The notes beneath the pieces were generated by a model that was given only the letters and a program-made list of their open reading frames with translations, made no database searches and was not told the origin of the DNA. Below, one piece after another: positions 1-9,263 of a DNA stretch of 64,000 nt (positions within the stretch are counted from its first letter, which is position 1; each line of letters opens with the position of its first letter). A program made the position numbers and the translations under genes. The stretch comes from Planctomycetota bacterium (GTDB taxonomy: Bacteria; Planctomycetota; Planctomycetia; Pirellulales; Lacipirellulaceae): NCBI GenBank assembly GCA_029259915.1, contig JAJDED010000043.1, positions 1 to 64,000 on the forward strand, written 5' to 3'.

Positions 1-160
1 CGAGCCAAGACTACTAAAGCGTAGACCCAAACACTTCGCCTTCCTCAGAAAACCAAGACACGTCATCAAAGCCGAGATGATGAAAGGGGTTGGGTAAATC
101 TACGTGCTATTCAATTCATCGTCCGAGGCAGTTTGAGGGCAAATTCAAATCCCAAGAGCG

Positions 161-250
161 GGCATGCCCTCGTCTGCGTGGGCATGGGTAGGTCGTACTG
201 AAACGCCATAACCATGGCCACGTCGGCAGACCTCCGAGGCCATGCCACCC
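161..250. repeat. Dispersed intergenic repeat, copy 1 (CATGCCCTCG-type)
   Basis: The first 404 bases hold no gene that I can support. Inside them is a two-part repeat. The left part, at 161-186, reads GGCATGCCCTCGTCTGCGTG followed by GGCATG. The right part, at 213-250, contains ATGGCCACGTCGGCAGACCT and ends CCGAGGCCATGCCACCC. Related copies lie at 30975-31053, 40984-41022 and 54569-54606. Each part carries GGCATG/CATGCC ends and so can fold on itself. Confidence 0.7.
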
Positions 251-404
251 GAGAAGCTTTACTCCATACTGGCAAAGTGATTGGCCCTGACCGCAGTGAA
301 GTGTTGGTTGCTCAGGCGATCATCGAGTGGTATTCTAAACGGTTTTGCCACTTCCCTTGATTGCCAATAGGGTACGACTCTTTGGCAGTCTACCGGATAA
401 AGCG

Positions 405-3272
405 ATGTCTCGTGAAACCGATCCCCACGCTGCAAATGGGTTTGCGCCCGATGCGATTCGCATTCGCGGTGCGCGAACCCACAATTTGCAGGATATCGAT
501 CTAGATATTCCTCACCACCGGTTCGTGGTCATCACGGGACTGAGTGGTTCCGGAAAGAGCTCGCTGGCTTTTGACACGTTGTTGGCTGAGGGCCAACGGC
601 AATATGTCGAGAGCCTTTCTGTCTATGCCCGGAAGTTTTTCGAGCAGATGCAGCGTCCCGACGTCGATCTTATCGAAGCGCTGCAACCGACCATCGCGAT
701 CGACCAACATTCGTCGGGGCACAATTCGCGCAGCACGGTGGCGACGGTTACAGAAATTTATGACTTTTTGCGCGTACTGATGGCCCGCGTGGGAGAAGTG
801 GGTTGTCCCGAATGTGGAACGCTTATCGAACAGCAAACGCCCACAGAGATTCAGCAGGCGATTCACGCTTTTCCCGAGCAGACAAAGGTGATGATCCTCG
901 CCCCCATGGTGCGGGGGCGGATGGGCAAACATGCCGACGTGATGGACCGAATCCGCCGAGAAGGATTTGTGCGCGTGCGGGTTGATGGGATTGCCTACGA
1001 GTTGGAACAGGTCCCCGAGCTGAAAGCCCGGCAGCGGCATGATATCGAAGCGGTGGTCGATCGGGTGATCATCCGCGAGGGCTTGGAAAATCGCTTGGGG
1101 GAATCGGTGCGGCTGGCACTGAAACATGGTGAAGGGGCGTTGCGGATTAGTTTTCTTACTCCCGATGCCAAGCAGAAACACAATGGCAGTGATCCACGAG
1201 AGAATAACGGCGACAATGGCTGGCAAGAACGTGTTTTCAGCACTCTCTACGCATGTCCCGACTGCAAACGGAATCTCGCCGAAGTGGAGCCGCGCACTTT
1301 TAGCTTTAATAGTCCCTACGGGGCGTGCCGAAGTTGCGACGGGTTGGCGGTACGCGAAGGGTTCGATCCGGAGTTGGTTTTGCCCGATTTAGGCTTGTCG
1401 CTTGCCGACGGGGCGATTGCTCCTTGGCGCGGTTCGACCACCACGGCGCGCACGAAACAACGCAAACTGCTGGACGATTTTCTTTCGGAAGCGAAGGTCG
1501 ATTGGAAAACTTCGCTAGAAAAATGGCCCGACGGGGCCAGAGATCAATTGCTCCACGGCAAACCGAAGAAATTTCCCGGCTTGCTCGCCCATTTGGAAAT
1601 GGACTTTGCCAAAACCAAACGCGCCAATGTTCGCGAGCAACTCGAGCCATTCCGTTCGCAAGTGGTTTGTGCCGATTGCGGTGGTTCGCGTTTGCAAAGC
1701 GAGGCGCGTTCTTGCCGACTTGGTGGATTAGCCATTCACGAAATTACCGCTTTGACGATTGATGCGGCCCAAGACTTTTTTTCAACACTCGATTTTCCTG
1801 CCGACAAGCTGCCCATTGCCGAGCCGCTTGTCGACGAGATTTCCAAACGGCTTTCCTTCCTGCTGCAGGTGGGCGTTGACTATTTGTCGCTCGATCGCCC
1901 GGCTGATTCGCTCAGCGGCGGAGAAATGCAGCGCGTGCGTTTGGCCACGGGCATTGGTTCCGGGTTGGTGGGCGTGCTTTACATTCTCGACGAACCCTCC
2001 ATCGGACTTCACCCACGAGACAATCAGCGACTGATCCAGTCGCTGCGCGGTCTGCAGGAACAAGGCAACTCCGTATTGGTGGTTGAGCATGACGAAGCGA
2101 TTATGCGCGCTGCCGATTGGTTGATTGACATGGGGCCCGGCGCGGGGGCGCGGGGAGGACACGTCGTGTCGCAGGGCACTCCCGATGAGGTGGCTGCGGA
2201 CAGCGAATCGGTCACGGGCGGCTATCTCTCCGGAAAACTGCGTATCGAACTGCCTGCCAAGCGTCGTCGGGTGGCGAAGACGCGGATGTTGCGTCTGGAG
2301 GGTGCGACGGCGAACAACTTGCAAGATCTCTCCGTGAACTTTCCTCTTCAAACGCTTACCTGTGTCACTGGTGTGAGCGGATCAGGGAAGAGTTCGCTGG
2401 TGATCGATACGCTTGCGCGGGCATTGGCACGAAAACTTCACGGCTCATTAAACAGGCCGGGCTCGTTCCGCACTTTGCGCGGAGTGAGCATGATCGATCG
2501 CTTTGTGCATGTCGATCAAACACCCATCGGTCGCACGCCACGTTCGAACCCAGCAACCTACACCGGCCTGTTTGACGAAATTCGCCGTGTGTTTGCTGGT
2601 ACCAAACATGCCAAACAATTGGGTTATAAACTGGGCCGATTCAGCTTCAACACCAAGGGAGGACGCTGCCAACATTGCCAAGGACAAGGGGTCGAACGGA
2701 TCGAAATGCGGTTTTTGCCCGATTTGTTCGTCACCTGTCCTTTCTGCCACGGTCGGCAATTCAACCGACAAACACTCGCGGTTCGCTATCGCGAGAAATC
2801 GATCGCCGATGTGTTAGCCATGAGCATCGACGAGGCGGCTGACTTTTTTCAGAATCATGCGGCGATTCACCGCATGCTGACCAAGATGGTTGACGTCGGT
2901 TTGGGTTATCTGACGCTTGGGCAGCAATCGACGACGCTTTCTGGCGGCGAGGCACAGCGGATCAAGCTTGCCGCGGAACTTGGCCGTCCGTCCAATGGAA
3001 ACTCTCTCTACATCCTCGACGAGCCAACAACCGGACTGCATACCGACGACATTCGCCGGCTGCTGGGAGTTTTGCATCAATTGGTCGACCTGGGGCACAC
3101 CGTGTTGGTGATCGAACATCATCTCGATGTGATCAAGACGGCCGACTGGGTGATCGACCTCGGCCCGGAAGGGGGCGCCGCGGGGGGCGATATCGTGGCC
3201 GTCGGCACCCCTGAAGAGGTTGTCCAATGCGAAGCGAGCCATACTGGCCGCTGGCTGCGCGAGGTCATTTGA
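405..3272 (+). CDS. uvrA: Excinuclease ABC subunit A (UvrA)
   Basis: DNA-damage recognition ATPase of nucleotide excision repair, which loads UvrB at lesions. The protein is 955 aa from the ATG at 405; an in-frame TTG at 345 would add 20 residues that look non-coding. It has two ABC ATPase halves: Walker A GLSGSGKSS near residue 45 with LSGGE near 503, and GVSGSGKSS near 656 with LSGGE near 845. Zinc-binding cysteine pairs lie near 134/137 and 284, and the C-terminal zinc module is at 755/758/778/781. The UvrB-binding region after the first cysteine pair is present, so this is a full-length UvrA and not the short UvrA2 class. It appears to be transcribed alone; no uvrB lies nearby. Confidence 0.95.
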   Translation: MSRETDPHAANGFAPDAIRIRGARTHNLQDIDLDIPHHRFVVITGLSGSGKSSLAFDTLLAEGQRQYVESLSVYARKFFEQMQRPDVDLIEALQPTIAIDQHSSGHNSRSTVATVTEIYDFLRVLMARVGEVGCPECGTLIEQQTPTEIQQAIHAFPEQTKVMILAPMVRGRMGKHADVMDRIRREGFVRVRVDGIAYELEQVPELKARQRHDIEAVVDRVIIREGLENRLGESVRLALKHGEGALRISFLTPDAKQKHNGSDPRENNGDNGWQERVFSTLYACPDCKRNLAEVEPRTFSFNSPYGACRSCDGLAVREGFDPELVLPDLGLSLADGAIAPWRGSTTTARTKQRKLLDDFLSEAKVDWKTSLEKWPDGARDQLLHGKPKKFPGLLAHLEMDFAKTKRANVREQLEPFRSQVVCADCGGSRLQSEARSCRLGGLAIHEITALTIDAAQDFFSTLDFPADKLPIAEPLVDEISKRLSFLLQVGVDYLSLDRPADSLSGGEMQRVRLATGIGSGLVGVLYILDEPSIGLHPRDNQRLIQSLRGLQEQGNSVLVVEHDEAIMRAADWLIDMGPGAGARGGHVVSQGTPDEVAADSESVTGGYLSGKLRIELPAKRRRVAKTRMLRLEGATANNLQDLSVNFPLQTLTCVTGVSGSGKSSLVIDTLARALARKLHGSLNRPGSFRTLRGVSMIDRFVHVDQTPIGRTPRSNPATYTGLFDEIRRVFAGTKHAKQLGYKLGRFSFNTKGGRCQHCQGQGVERIEMRFLPDLFVTCPFCHGRQFNRQTLAVRYREKSIADVLAMSIDEAADFFQNHAAIHRMLTKMVDVGLGYLTLGQQSTTLSGGEAQRIKLAAELGRPSNGNSLYILDEPTTGLHTDDIRRLLGVLHQLVDLGHTVLVIEHHLDVIKTADWVIDLGPEGGAAGGDIVAVGTPEEVVQCEASHTGRWLREVI

Positions 3273-3303
3273 ATTGACCCTGTGCTACTACAGTTCGGGA
3301 TTG

Positions 3304-3401
3304 AACCACAAAGACACGACGGCACAAAGATAGGAAGCAAAAATACGCAGTGCTTTCGTAATATCTTTCTGTCGTCGTGTCCTTTGTGCCGTTGTGGTTA
3401 C
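3304..3401. repeat. Inverted repeat of CACAAAG/CACGACG words
   Basis: The left arm begins AACCACAAAGACACGACGGC at 3304; the right arm at 3362-3401 is its imperfect complement and ends GTGCCGTTGTGGTT. It lies between the end of uvrA and the end of the convergent PEP-CTERM gene, where it could act as a two-way terminator or RNA-end stabiliser. The same word style recurs at 8341-8471 and 41047-41141. Confidence 0.7.
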
Positions 3402-3462
3402 TTGAATTCGCGCATATCGGCAGCGCAATAAAAAAGTAAAACCAGTTGTTCGCTGACGGTAC

Positions 3463-4092
3463 TTACCGACGTTTTCTTGTCGGGATGCAGACCAAGGCGA
3501 TGCAAAGCATGGCACAGGTGGTTGGCTCGGGTACGACAGAACGCACCGTTGTGAAAACGTTATTCGCGGCAGTTACGACGGCCCCGGGATCAACGTACTG
3601 GTTGCCGCCAAAACCGCTGCTGAACCATGTGGGAACAACACCAGGATCGAAAGAACCGGTTGCCAAGTCAACACCCCCCGAGAAGGACCCGAGATCGGGA
3701 TTCGCACCGAAAATGGCAAGTGCAGGGTCGTCGACATAGGTTGAGGCCCAAGTGCCGCCGATTACGCCAACGTCTAGTACAGGCGCCGCAAATTGACCTT
3801 CAACGATCTCAAAACGCAGGCCAAAAAGACCGCTATTCTGGATATCAAAAATTTCGGGGTGAAGGAAACCGGTACTTGGATTGAAGTTGACCGTGCTATT
3901 TTCAAGCGAGAAAACGATACCCGCGATGCCGCGTTCGTCGGATTTGCCAACCACAGTCCAGGTGCCGCCGGAATTGAGGTCGCCTAGAGTGTTGAATTCC
4001 AGATTCAGGCTGAGATCGATGTCTCCAGCCGTGACAACCTGGGAAGAGAATGCGCATACTAGCGCAAAGGTAAATGCTGCAAGACGGTTCAT
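3463..4092 (-). CDS. PEP-CTERM sorting domain protein
   Basis: Exported protein of 209 aa with an N-terminal signal peptide (MNRLAAFTFALVCAFSSQVVTAG) whose hydrophobic run is followed by an Ala-type cleavage site. The middle is Gly/Asp/Ser-rich and beta-like, with no enzymatic motif that I recognise. The C-terminus has the tripartite exosortase signal: VPEPTT, a hydrophobic stretch (CAMLCIALVCI) and a basic tail (TRKRR). The start at 4092 is backed by AGGAG eight bases upstream. An exosortase is encoded at 60856-61794 in the same window. The expected fate is removal of the tail during export to the cell surface. The function of the mature part is unknown. Confidence 0.88.
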   Translation of the reverse strand: MNRLAAFTFALVCAFSSQVVTAGDIDLSLNLEFNTLGDLNSGGTWTVVGKSDERGIAGIVFSLENSTVNFNPSTGFLHPEIFDIQNSGLFGLRFEIVEGQFAAPVLDVGVIGGTWASTYVDDPALAIFGANPDLGSFSGGVDLATGSFDPGVVPTWFSSGFGGNQYVDPGAVVTAANNVFTTVRSVVPEPTTCAMLCIALVCIPTRKRR

Positions 4093-4269
4093 TAGCTCGA
4101 CTCCTGGTGAAAAAATATTCTAAATGATGCCCCTAATGTACTGGCCGACTTCGATGGGCGTTGTCACGCCCAAAATTGCATAATTTTCACCCCAAACCGT
4201 TTATCCACGCGTCCCTAAGATAGACCTGTTGGGGGAGGTTGTCAAACTTTATTTCCCTTTTTAACTTTC

Positions 4270-4284
4270 TTGACCGGCGGTCAA
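4270..4284. promoter_or_regulatory. Perfect dyad TTGACCG-G-CGGTCAA
   Basis: A perfect 7-1-7 palindrome about 180 bases upstream of the PEP-CTERM gene and about 75 bases past the end of fadA. Its size fits a dimeric repressor site, but no binding protein can be assigned. It is flanked by two AACTTTAT words. Confidence 0.35.
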
Positions 4285-4360
4285 CTTTATGCCTGTGAGA
4301 TTTAGAACCCTTGACTAGAAAAGCAGTTGCGCACATTTCAGTACAAACTTCCAGGTGTAT

Positions 4361-5518
4361 CTACACGCGCTCGAATATAGTGGCAATTCCTTGCCCGATG
4401 CCGATGCACATGGTGGCAAGCCCCAGGTTGGCATCGCGGTCGATCATTGCGTGGATGAGTGTCGTAGCGATACGGGCCCCGCTGGCTCCCAGCGGGTGAC
4501 CAATTGCGATAGATCCGCCGCGGACGTTTACTTTTTTTGCGTCAAGTTCGAGCATCTGGATACATGCCAAACTCTGTGCGGCAAACGCCTCGTTGAGTTC
4601 CACCAGATCGATATCCGCCAGCGAGAGTCCAGCACGTTGGAGTGCTTTTTGCGTCGCGGGAACCGGGCCGGTGCCCATCACAGCCGGGTCGACGCCTGCC
4701 ACGGCAGTCGCACGAACGCGCACCAGCGGCTTGAGCCCCAGCGCTTTGGCCTTTGCTTCGCTCATCATCAACAGCGCTGCCGCGCCGTCGTTTAGCGGAG
4801 AACTGTTTCCTGCGGTGACGGTGCCGATGCCCGGCATGAACGCCGGCTTTAGCGCGGCGAGTGCCTCGAGACTTGAGTCGGACCGAATACATTGATCGCT
4901 CTCGGCGACAATGCGTTCGCCCGCGTCGTTGCGGCCCGCAACCGGGACGATTTCCTGTTTGAACTGTCCAGCCTCGGTCGCGGCGGCGGCTTTCTGATGG
5001 CTTGCGAGCGCGAATTCGTCTTGCGCCTCGCGGCTAATGCCCTGCGATTGGGCCAAGAACTCGGCCGTGAATCCCATGTGCAGCGCGCCTTTGCTCGTGA
5101 CATGAAACAGCTTGGGATTGAAGTCGACGCCCGCGTCCATCGGGATATGATGCATGTGTTCCAAGCCGCCGACGATTTGCACGTCTTCGCCCCCGGCAAG
5201 AATCGAATGGCTCGCTTGATTAAGCGCCTGCAGGCTGCTGCCGCAGAGCCGGTTGATGGTCGCCCCTGCCGTGGTGCTTGGCAGCCCCGCCATTAGCGAA
5301 ACAATTCGGGCCACATTAAAACCTTGCTCCTGCTGCTGCTGGGTGTTGCCGAGCACAACGTCTTCAATCTCGGCGGGATCGATACCCGTGCGCTCGACGA
5401 GCGCACGCACGACCGCCGCAGCCAGGTCGTCGGAACGCACGTCGCGAAACATGCCTTTTTCGGGATGCGAGCGACCAATCGGCGTACGACAACAATCAAC
5501 GATAACGGCGGTGTTCAT
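4361..5518 (-). CDS. fadA: Acetyl-CoA acyltransferase (thiolase)
   Basis: Thiolytic cleavage of 3-ketoacyl-CoA to acetyl-CoA and a shortened acyl-CoA, the last step of beta-oxidation. The protein is 385 aa, normal for the family. The acylated cysteine is Cys92 in NRLCGSS, and the C-terminal catalytic pair is His341 in GHPLGASG and Cys371 in CIGIGQG. It starts 34 bases after the stop of fadB on the same strand, so the two form a fadBA operon as in many bacteria. A degradative thiolase is favoured over a biosynthetic one because of this neighbour and the QQQEQGFN region typical of FadA. Confidence 0.93.
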   Translation of the reverse strand: MNTAVIVDCCRTPIGRSHPEKGMFRDVRSDDLAAAVVRALVERTGIDPAEIEDVVLGNTQQQQEQGFNVARIVSLMAGLPSTTAGATINRLCGSSLQALNQASHSILAGGEDVQIVGGLEHMHHIPMDAGVDFNPKLFHVTSKGALHMGFTAEFLAQSQGISREAQDEFALASHQKAAAATEAGQFKQEIVPVAGRNDAGERIVAESDQCIRSDSSLEALAALKPAFMPGIGTVTAGNSSPLNDGAAALLMMSEAKAKALGLKPLVRVRATAVAGVDPAVMGTGPVPATQKALQRAGLSLADIDLVELNEAFAAQSLACIQMLELDAKKVNVRGGSIAIGHPLGASGARIATTLIHAMIDRDANLGLATMCIGIGQGIATIFERV

Positions 5519-5552
5519 GATTCGAGTGGGACGATGGGATTGGGTTGTGACT

Positions 5553-7703
5553 TCATTCGTAGAATTTCCGATTCTCTTTGGCCAATTCCGTCAGCATCGC
5601 TGTCGGTTTGTAGCGGCTCCCTAATGGTTCGAACAGTTTGAGCTTTTCAACGAGAGCCGCACTGCCGATTGTGTCTGCCCAGAAGAATAGTCCTCCGCGG
5701 AACGGTGGGAAGCCGATGCCGTAGATTAGCCCCAGGTCGATGTCGCGCACGTCGGTGACGATTCCTTCTTCCAAAATTCGCGTTGCTTCAACGAGCATCG
5801 GTAGCAGCAAACGGTCGGCAAGTTCACGCGACGATGGTGGTTCGGCAGTGGAGGACGCCTTGGCGATTTTGTCGATAATTTCTTGTGTCGCGGCGCTTGG
5901 CTGTGGTTTGGACCGACCTTTTTTATCTGTGGAATAATCGAAAAATCCGCGGCTATTTTTTTTGCCCAGCCGGTCCGCTTCAACCATTGCGGGCAAAATC
6001 TTTGAGGGCAACACCCGATCGGGAAACGCCTGCTGCATTACCCCGCCGGCGTGCAGTGCGATATCCAAGCCCACGGTGTCGTACAACGCGATGGGTCCCA
6101 TCGGCATGCCGAACGAAGTGGCCGCGCGGTCGACCGCTTTAATGGATGCTCCTTCTTCCAACAACAGCAGCGCTTCGTTCATGTAGGGCAGCAGCACTCG
6201 GTTGACCAGGAAGCCAGGACCATCGCCCACGACTATCGGCGATTTGCCTATTGCTTTGGCATAGGCCACGGCTGTGGCCACTGTGGCGTCGCTCGTATGT
6301 TTGCCCCGAATCACTTCGACCAATGGCATCCGGCGCACCGGATTGAAAAAATGGAGCCCGCAGAAACGCTCGGGGTGTTTTAATTGTGATGCCAAGTCGG
6401 TGATGGGGATGGTCGACGTGTTGGAGCAAAGAATCGCCTGCTCGGGGAGTTGGGACTCCAAGCGTGCGTACAGCTTTTGCTTGGCTTCGGCATTTTCGTA
6501 GATTGCTTCAATCACCACATCCGCAGCGGCCAGTTCCGCGTCGCTTGTTGTGCCGTTCACCAGCGGCGCGAACTTGAGTGCTCGGTCGACATTCGGTTTA
6601 CGAGTTTTCTTGTCGAAACTTACTTCGGAAAGGATCCCCTGCACGCCGCGGCCGACCGCCTCGGCAGAGATATCGCCCAGCGCGACAGGGATGCCCCGCT
6701 TTACGTTTGCCGCGGCAATGCCTTGGCCCATCACGCCTGCACCCAATACCGTGGCCGAAGTGATTTTTGCAGGCTCGACACCCGCAGGCCCAGCTTGTTT
6801 CTTGTTGGCGTCGCGTAGGAAAAACACATTCAGCAGCGACCGGTTCACGGGCGAGCCGAACAGTTCCGAAAATCCCTCGGCTTCCATCTGACAGGCGGTC
6901 CAGACGTCGACGCCCGTTGCGGCGAGCATCACTTCCAACGCCGCCAGCGGGGCCGGGTATTGTCCTTTGGTTTGGCCTTGGATGTAGGCGCTAGCCGTAG
7001 CGCCGAGAAACCCAAGCTCGGTTTCGCTCAACGCAATCGGCGCGGCCCAGCAATCGCGGTCTTTCAGATATTGCCCCGATTGTTGCTCGGTGCGAATAAG
7101 GGAAACAGCGGCGGCGAGCAATTGTTCAGGATCTGCCATGTCGGCCAAACCCATTGCTTGCGCGGCGGCAGCGTCGATTGGTTCGCCGCCAGTGACCAGT
7201 TCGATCGCATTGCTCAACCCGACAATCCGCGGAGTGCGGGCCGTGCCGCCCCAGCCGGGGAACAGCCCGAGCTTGACTTCTGGAAAAGCAAAACTGGTGG
7301 TGTCGTCGTCGGCCATGATTCGCCGATCGCACCAGATGGCAAGTTCCGAGCCGCCACCCATACACAAGCCGCCAATTGCCGCCACGGTGACGAAAGGACA
7401 TTTTGCCAACCGACCGAAAAGCTCCTGTCCCCTTCGCGATACCGCCTGTACCGCTTCGGCGGGCTCGTCGAGCGATGCCACGAATTCCCGAAGATCGGCA
7501 CCGGCAATAAAATTCCCTGGCTTATTCGAGTGGATAATCAACCCGGACAAGTCGTCACGGTTTTCGATTTCCGAAAGATGACGATCCAATTCATCAAGCA
7601 CCCAACCCGACAGGACATTGACCCCCTTGTCGGGGTCGTCGAGTGTGAACAGGGCGATGTCCTTTTCAGGAAATTCGAGCGTAATTAGCGAAGATTTAGG
7701 CAT
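5553..7703 (-). CDS. fadB: Fatty-acid oxidation complex alpha subunit (enoyl-CoA hydratase / 3-hydroxyacyl-CoA dehydrogenase)
   Basis: Bifunctional beta-oxidation enzyme of 716 aa. The first 300 residues are a crotonase fold: oxyanion-hole region GNFIAGADL, then [14 protein letters not shown] and [11 protein letters not shown], which carry the two catalytic glutamates. From about residue 315 comes the NAD-binding dehydrogenase domain with the dinucleotide motif [10 protein letters not shown] and the catalytic His in [11 protein letters not shown], followed by two C-terminal helical domains. It is the first gene of fadBA. The expected partner is the thiolase just downstream, forming an alpha2beta2 complex in the cytoplasm. 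FadB and FadJ cannot be told apart from sequence alone. Confidence 0.94.
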   Translation of the reverse strand: MPKSSLITLEFPEKDIALFTLDDPDKGVNVLSGWVLDELDRHLSEIENRDDLSGLIIHSNKPGNFIAGADLREFVASLDEPAEAVQAVSRRGQELFGRLAKCPFVTVAAIGGLCMGGGSELAIWCDRRIMADDDTTSFAFPEVKLGLFPGWGGTARTPRIVGLSNAIELVTGGEPIDAAAAQAMGLADMADPEQLLAAAVSLIRTEQQSGQYLKDRDCWAAPIALSETELGFLGATASAYIQGQTKGQYPAPLAALEVMLAATGVDVWTACQMEAEGFSELFGSPVNRSLLNVFFLRDANKKQAGPAGVEPAKITSATVLGAGVMGQGIAAANVKRGIPVALGDISAEAVGRGVQGILSEVSFDKKTRKPNVDRALKFAPLVNGTTSDAELAAADVVIEAIYENAEAKQKLYARLESQLPEQAILCSNTSTIPITDLASQLKHPERFCGLHFFNPVRRMPLVEVIRGKHTSDATVATAVAYAKAIGKSPIVVGDGPGFLVNRVLLPYMNEALLLLEEGASIKAVDRAATSFGMPMGPIALYDTVGLDIALHAGGVMQQAFPDRVLPSKILPAMVEADRLGKKNSRGFFDYSTDKKGRSKPQPSAATQEIIDKIAKASSTAEPPSSRELADRLLLPMLVEATRILEEGIVTDVRDIDLGLIYGIGFPPFRGGLFFWADTIGSAALVEKLKLFEPLGSRYKPTAMLTELAKENRKFYE

Positions 7704-7801
7704 CGGCTAAAGTGTTTCAGGTTTGAATTTGTAATTTGAGTTGCTAAGCAGCACAAGCGGCCGCTTGCGGCTTGGCGAGTCGGCCCGGTAAGCTGCATTC
7801 T

Positions 7802-8299
7802 ATGGCGCAAGACCAATCAAGCACAGGCGAAGTTGTCGAGACTCCCGGCGGGTGGGTTTTTCCAGTCCTGCTGGCGATGTTGCTGGTTGTTGGGGCGTGG
7901 TGGGTCGCCGGTGGTCGTGAAATGTCGAGTCAAACATCCGATGCGCCTGCGTCAGCCGAATGGAGTCCAGCACCTTTGCCGCAGGGCCAAACCGTGTCGC
8001 TGGAGATCGATTTTGGCAATGGTGCTACGAAGCGTTTTTCTGCACTCAATTGGCACGAGGGGATGACCGTTGCTGATCTAATGCACGCTGCAAGCGAGTT
8101 TCGCCCTGGAATCCGCTATTCTCACCTCGGCGAGGGTGCCAGCGGGTTTCTTACCTCGATCGACGGGTTCAAGGGCGAAGGCGCCGGGGGCCGAAATTGG
8201 CATTACCGGGTCGACAACCGGCATGCGGAAACTAGTTTCTCCTTGCAGGAAATTGATGAACAGGCCCACGTCTTGTGGAAATTTGAGTCAGGCGACTAG
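7802..8299 (+). CDS. DUF4430 domain protein, membrane-anchored
   Basis: Protein of 165 aa from the ATG at 7802; an upstream TTG at 7772 is less likely. It has a short N-terminal cytoplasmic stretch, one membrane helix (VFPVLLAMLLVVGAWWVAGG), then an extracytoplasmic domain that resembles DUF4430, the transcobalamin-like C-terminal fold: a ubiquitin-like start (VSLEIDFGNGATKRF), TVADLM, and the ending GAGGRNWHYRVDN with a late HVLWKFE. In other bacteria DUF4430 proteins often accompany cobalamin or ECF-type uptake. The next gene downstream is a small polytopic membrane protein, which would fit that role. The substrate is inferred and not shown. Confidence 0.7.
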   Translation: MAQDQSSTGEVVETPGGWVFPVLLAMLLVVGAWWVAGGREMSSQTSDAPASAEWSPAPLPQGQTVSLEIDFGNGATKRFSALNWHEGMTVADLMHAASEFRPGIRYSHLGEGASGFLTSIDGFKGEGAGGRNWHYRVDNRHAETSFSLQEIDEQAHVLWKFESGD

Positions 8300-8340
8300 A
8301 ATGACGTTTTTGTCGTTAAAGTGGATCAGAAAAGAATTGA

Positions 8341-8471
8341 ACCACGAAGACACGAGGGACACAAAGAATTTTTAATCGCCACGAAAAACACAAAAAGTCA
8401 CAAAACGATGTTGGAGAGATCGAGTTAAAAAATCCCTCCTTTTCGGGACTCTTTGTGTTTTTTGTGGCGAT
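8341..8471. repeat. Inverted repeat of CCACGAA/ACACAAA words
   Basis: The arms at 8375-8399 and 8447-8471 are 25 bases each and match with only two differences; the left arm begins ATCGCCACGAAAAACACAAA. The words ACCACGAAGACACGAGGGAC directly precede it at 8341. It lies between the DUF4430 and DUF6580-like genes, so a transcript reading through both would carry a long hairpin here. Confidence 0.8.
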
Positions 8472-8573
8472 GATCCTTCGGCTGCGATTAGCGGCTACGT
8501 TGAGTCGTTGTGGTTTACCCCATTGAGTAGTAGGATCATGGGCAACCCTTCAACCTTTTAAGAGGCCAAGACC

Positions 8574-9131
8574 GTGAATCGAGACAATTGGCGCGAACTG
8601 ACCGTGTTTGGACTATTGCTGGCAATTGGCGTGTTGGGCCGTTGGGCACAGCCGACGTGGAACTTTACTCCGCTGGCCGCAGTGACGGTACTTGGCGGTT
8701 TTTATTTCCGGCACCTGCTGCCCGCGGTACTGTTGCCCGCGAGCATCTTGGTGGTTTCCGATCTTCTGCTACCCGCACACGACAACTGGCCCGTGCTTTT
8801 CTCGGTGCATGTGATGATGATTGTGCCGCTCGTGTTGGGACGTTGGACACGGGGGACTACCGGTTGGAAATCTGCCATGCGATGGACATTGTGCGGAGTG
8901 ATTCCAGCAACCGCATTTTATGTGGTTACCAATCTTGCCGTGTGGGCATTTACAGGCCTGTACGAGAAGACTTTTACTGGTCTGATAGCCTGCTATGCCG
9001 CAGCATTGCCCTTTTATCGCGCGATGTTTGCGGGAGACGTTTTTTACTTAGCGGTATTGCTTAGTTGTTTGATCTTTGCGCAGATTGCTTCAAGAGTACC
9101 TGCCACAGCCGTTATCAAGAATCGCGGCTAG
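8574..9131 (+). CDS. DUF6580-like integral membrane protein
   Basis: Protein of 185 aa with five or six hydrophobic helices and few charges. Early motifs NFTPLAAVTVLGGFYF, LLPASILVVSDLLLP and LVLGRWTR match the DUF6580 family of small membrane proteins, which look like ECF-transporter substrate-binding (S) components. The GTG start is preceded by GAGG at eight bases. The neighbour upstream is a DUF4430 protein. A role in vitamin or cofactor uptake is possible, but no ECF ATPase or T-component lies in the window. Confidence 0.65.
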   Translation: MNRDNWRELTVFGLLLAIGVLGRWAQPTWNFTPLAAVTVLGGFYFRHLLPAVLLPASILVVSDLLLPAHDNWPVLFSVHVMMIVPLVLGRWTRGTTGWKSAMRWTLCGVIPATAFYVVTNLAVWAFTGLYEKTFTGLIACYAAALPFYRAMFAGDVFYLAVLLSCLIFAQIASRVPATAVIKNRG

Positions 9132-9136
9132 CGCAG

Positions 9137-9250
9137 TGTCACGGCTTGATTTTGGGTTGAGCCAAACGCGCTAGCGTCGGGTTTTCTCGACAATTTACCC
9201 GCGGCTAGCGCCGTCGGCTCATTCATCAACCCTAATTCTAGGTCGTGACA
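9137..9250. repeat. Nested inverted repeat between convergent genes
   Basis: Outer arms TGTCACG (9137-9143) and CGTGACA (9244-9250) enclose GGGTTGAGCC (9154-9163), which pairs with GGCTCA plus CAACCC (9216-9232). The centre holds GCGCTAGCG and GGCTAGCGCC words that are also seen near 47170-47210. It fills the gap between two convergent genes and is a plausible two-way terminator. Confidence 0.6.
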
Positions 9251-9263
9251 GAGCACTAGTACC

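Noticed and set aside
405..3272. UvrA2-type or drug-resistance ABC protein
   Set aside because: The UvrB-binding region and all zinc modules are present, so full UvrA is the better call.
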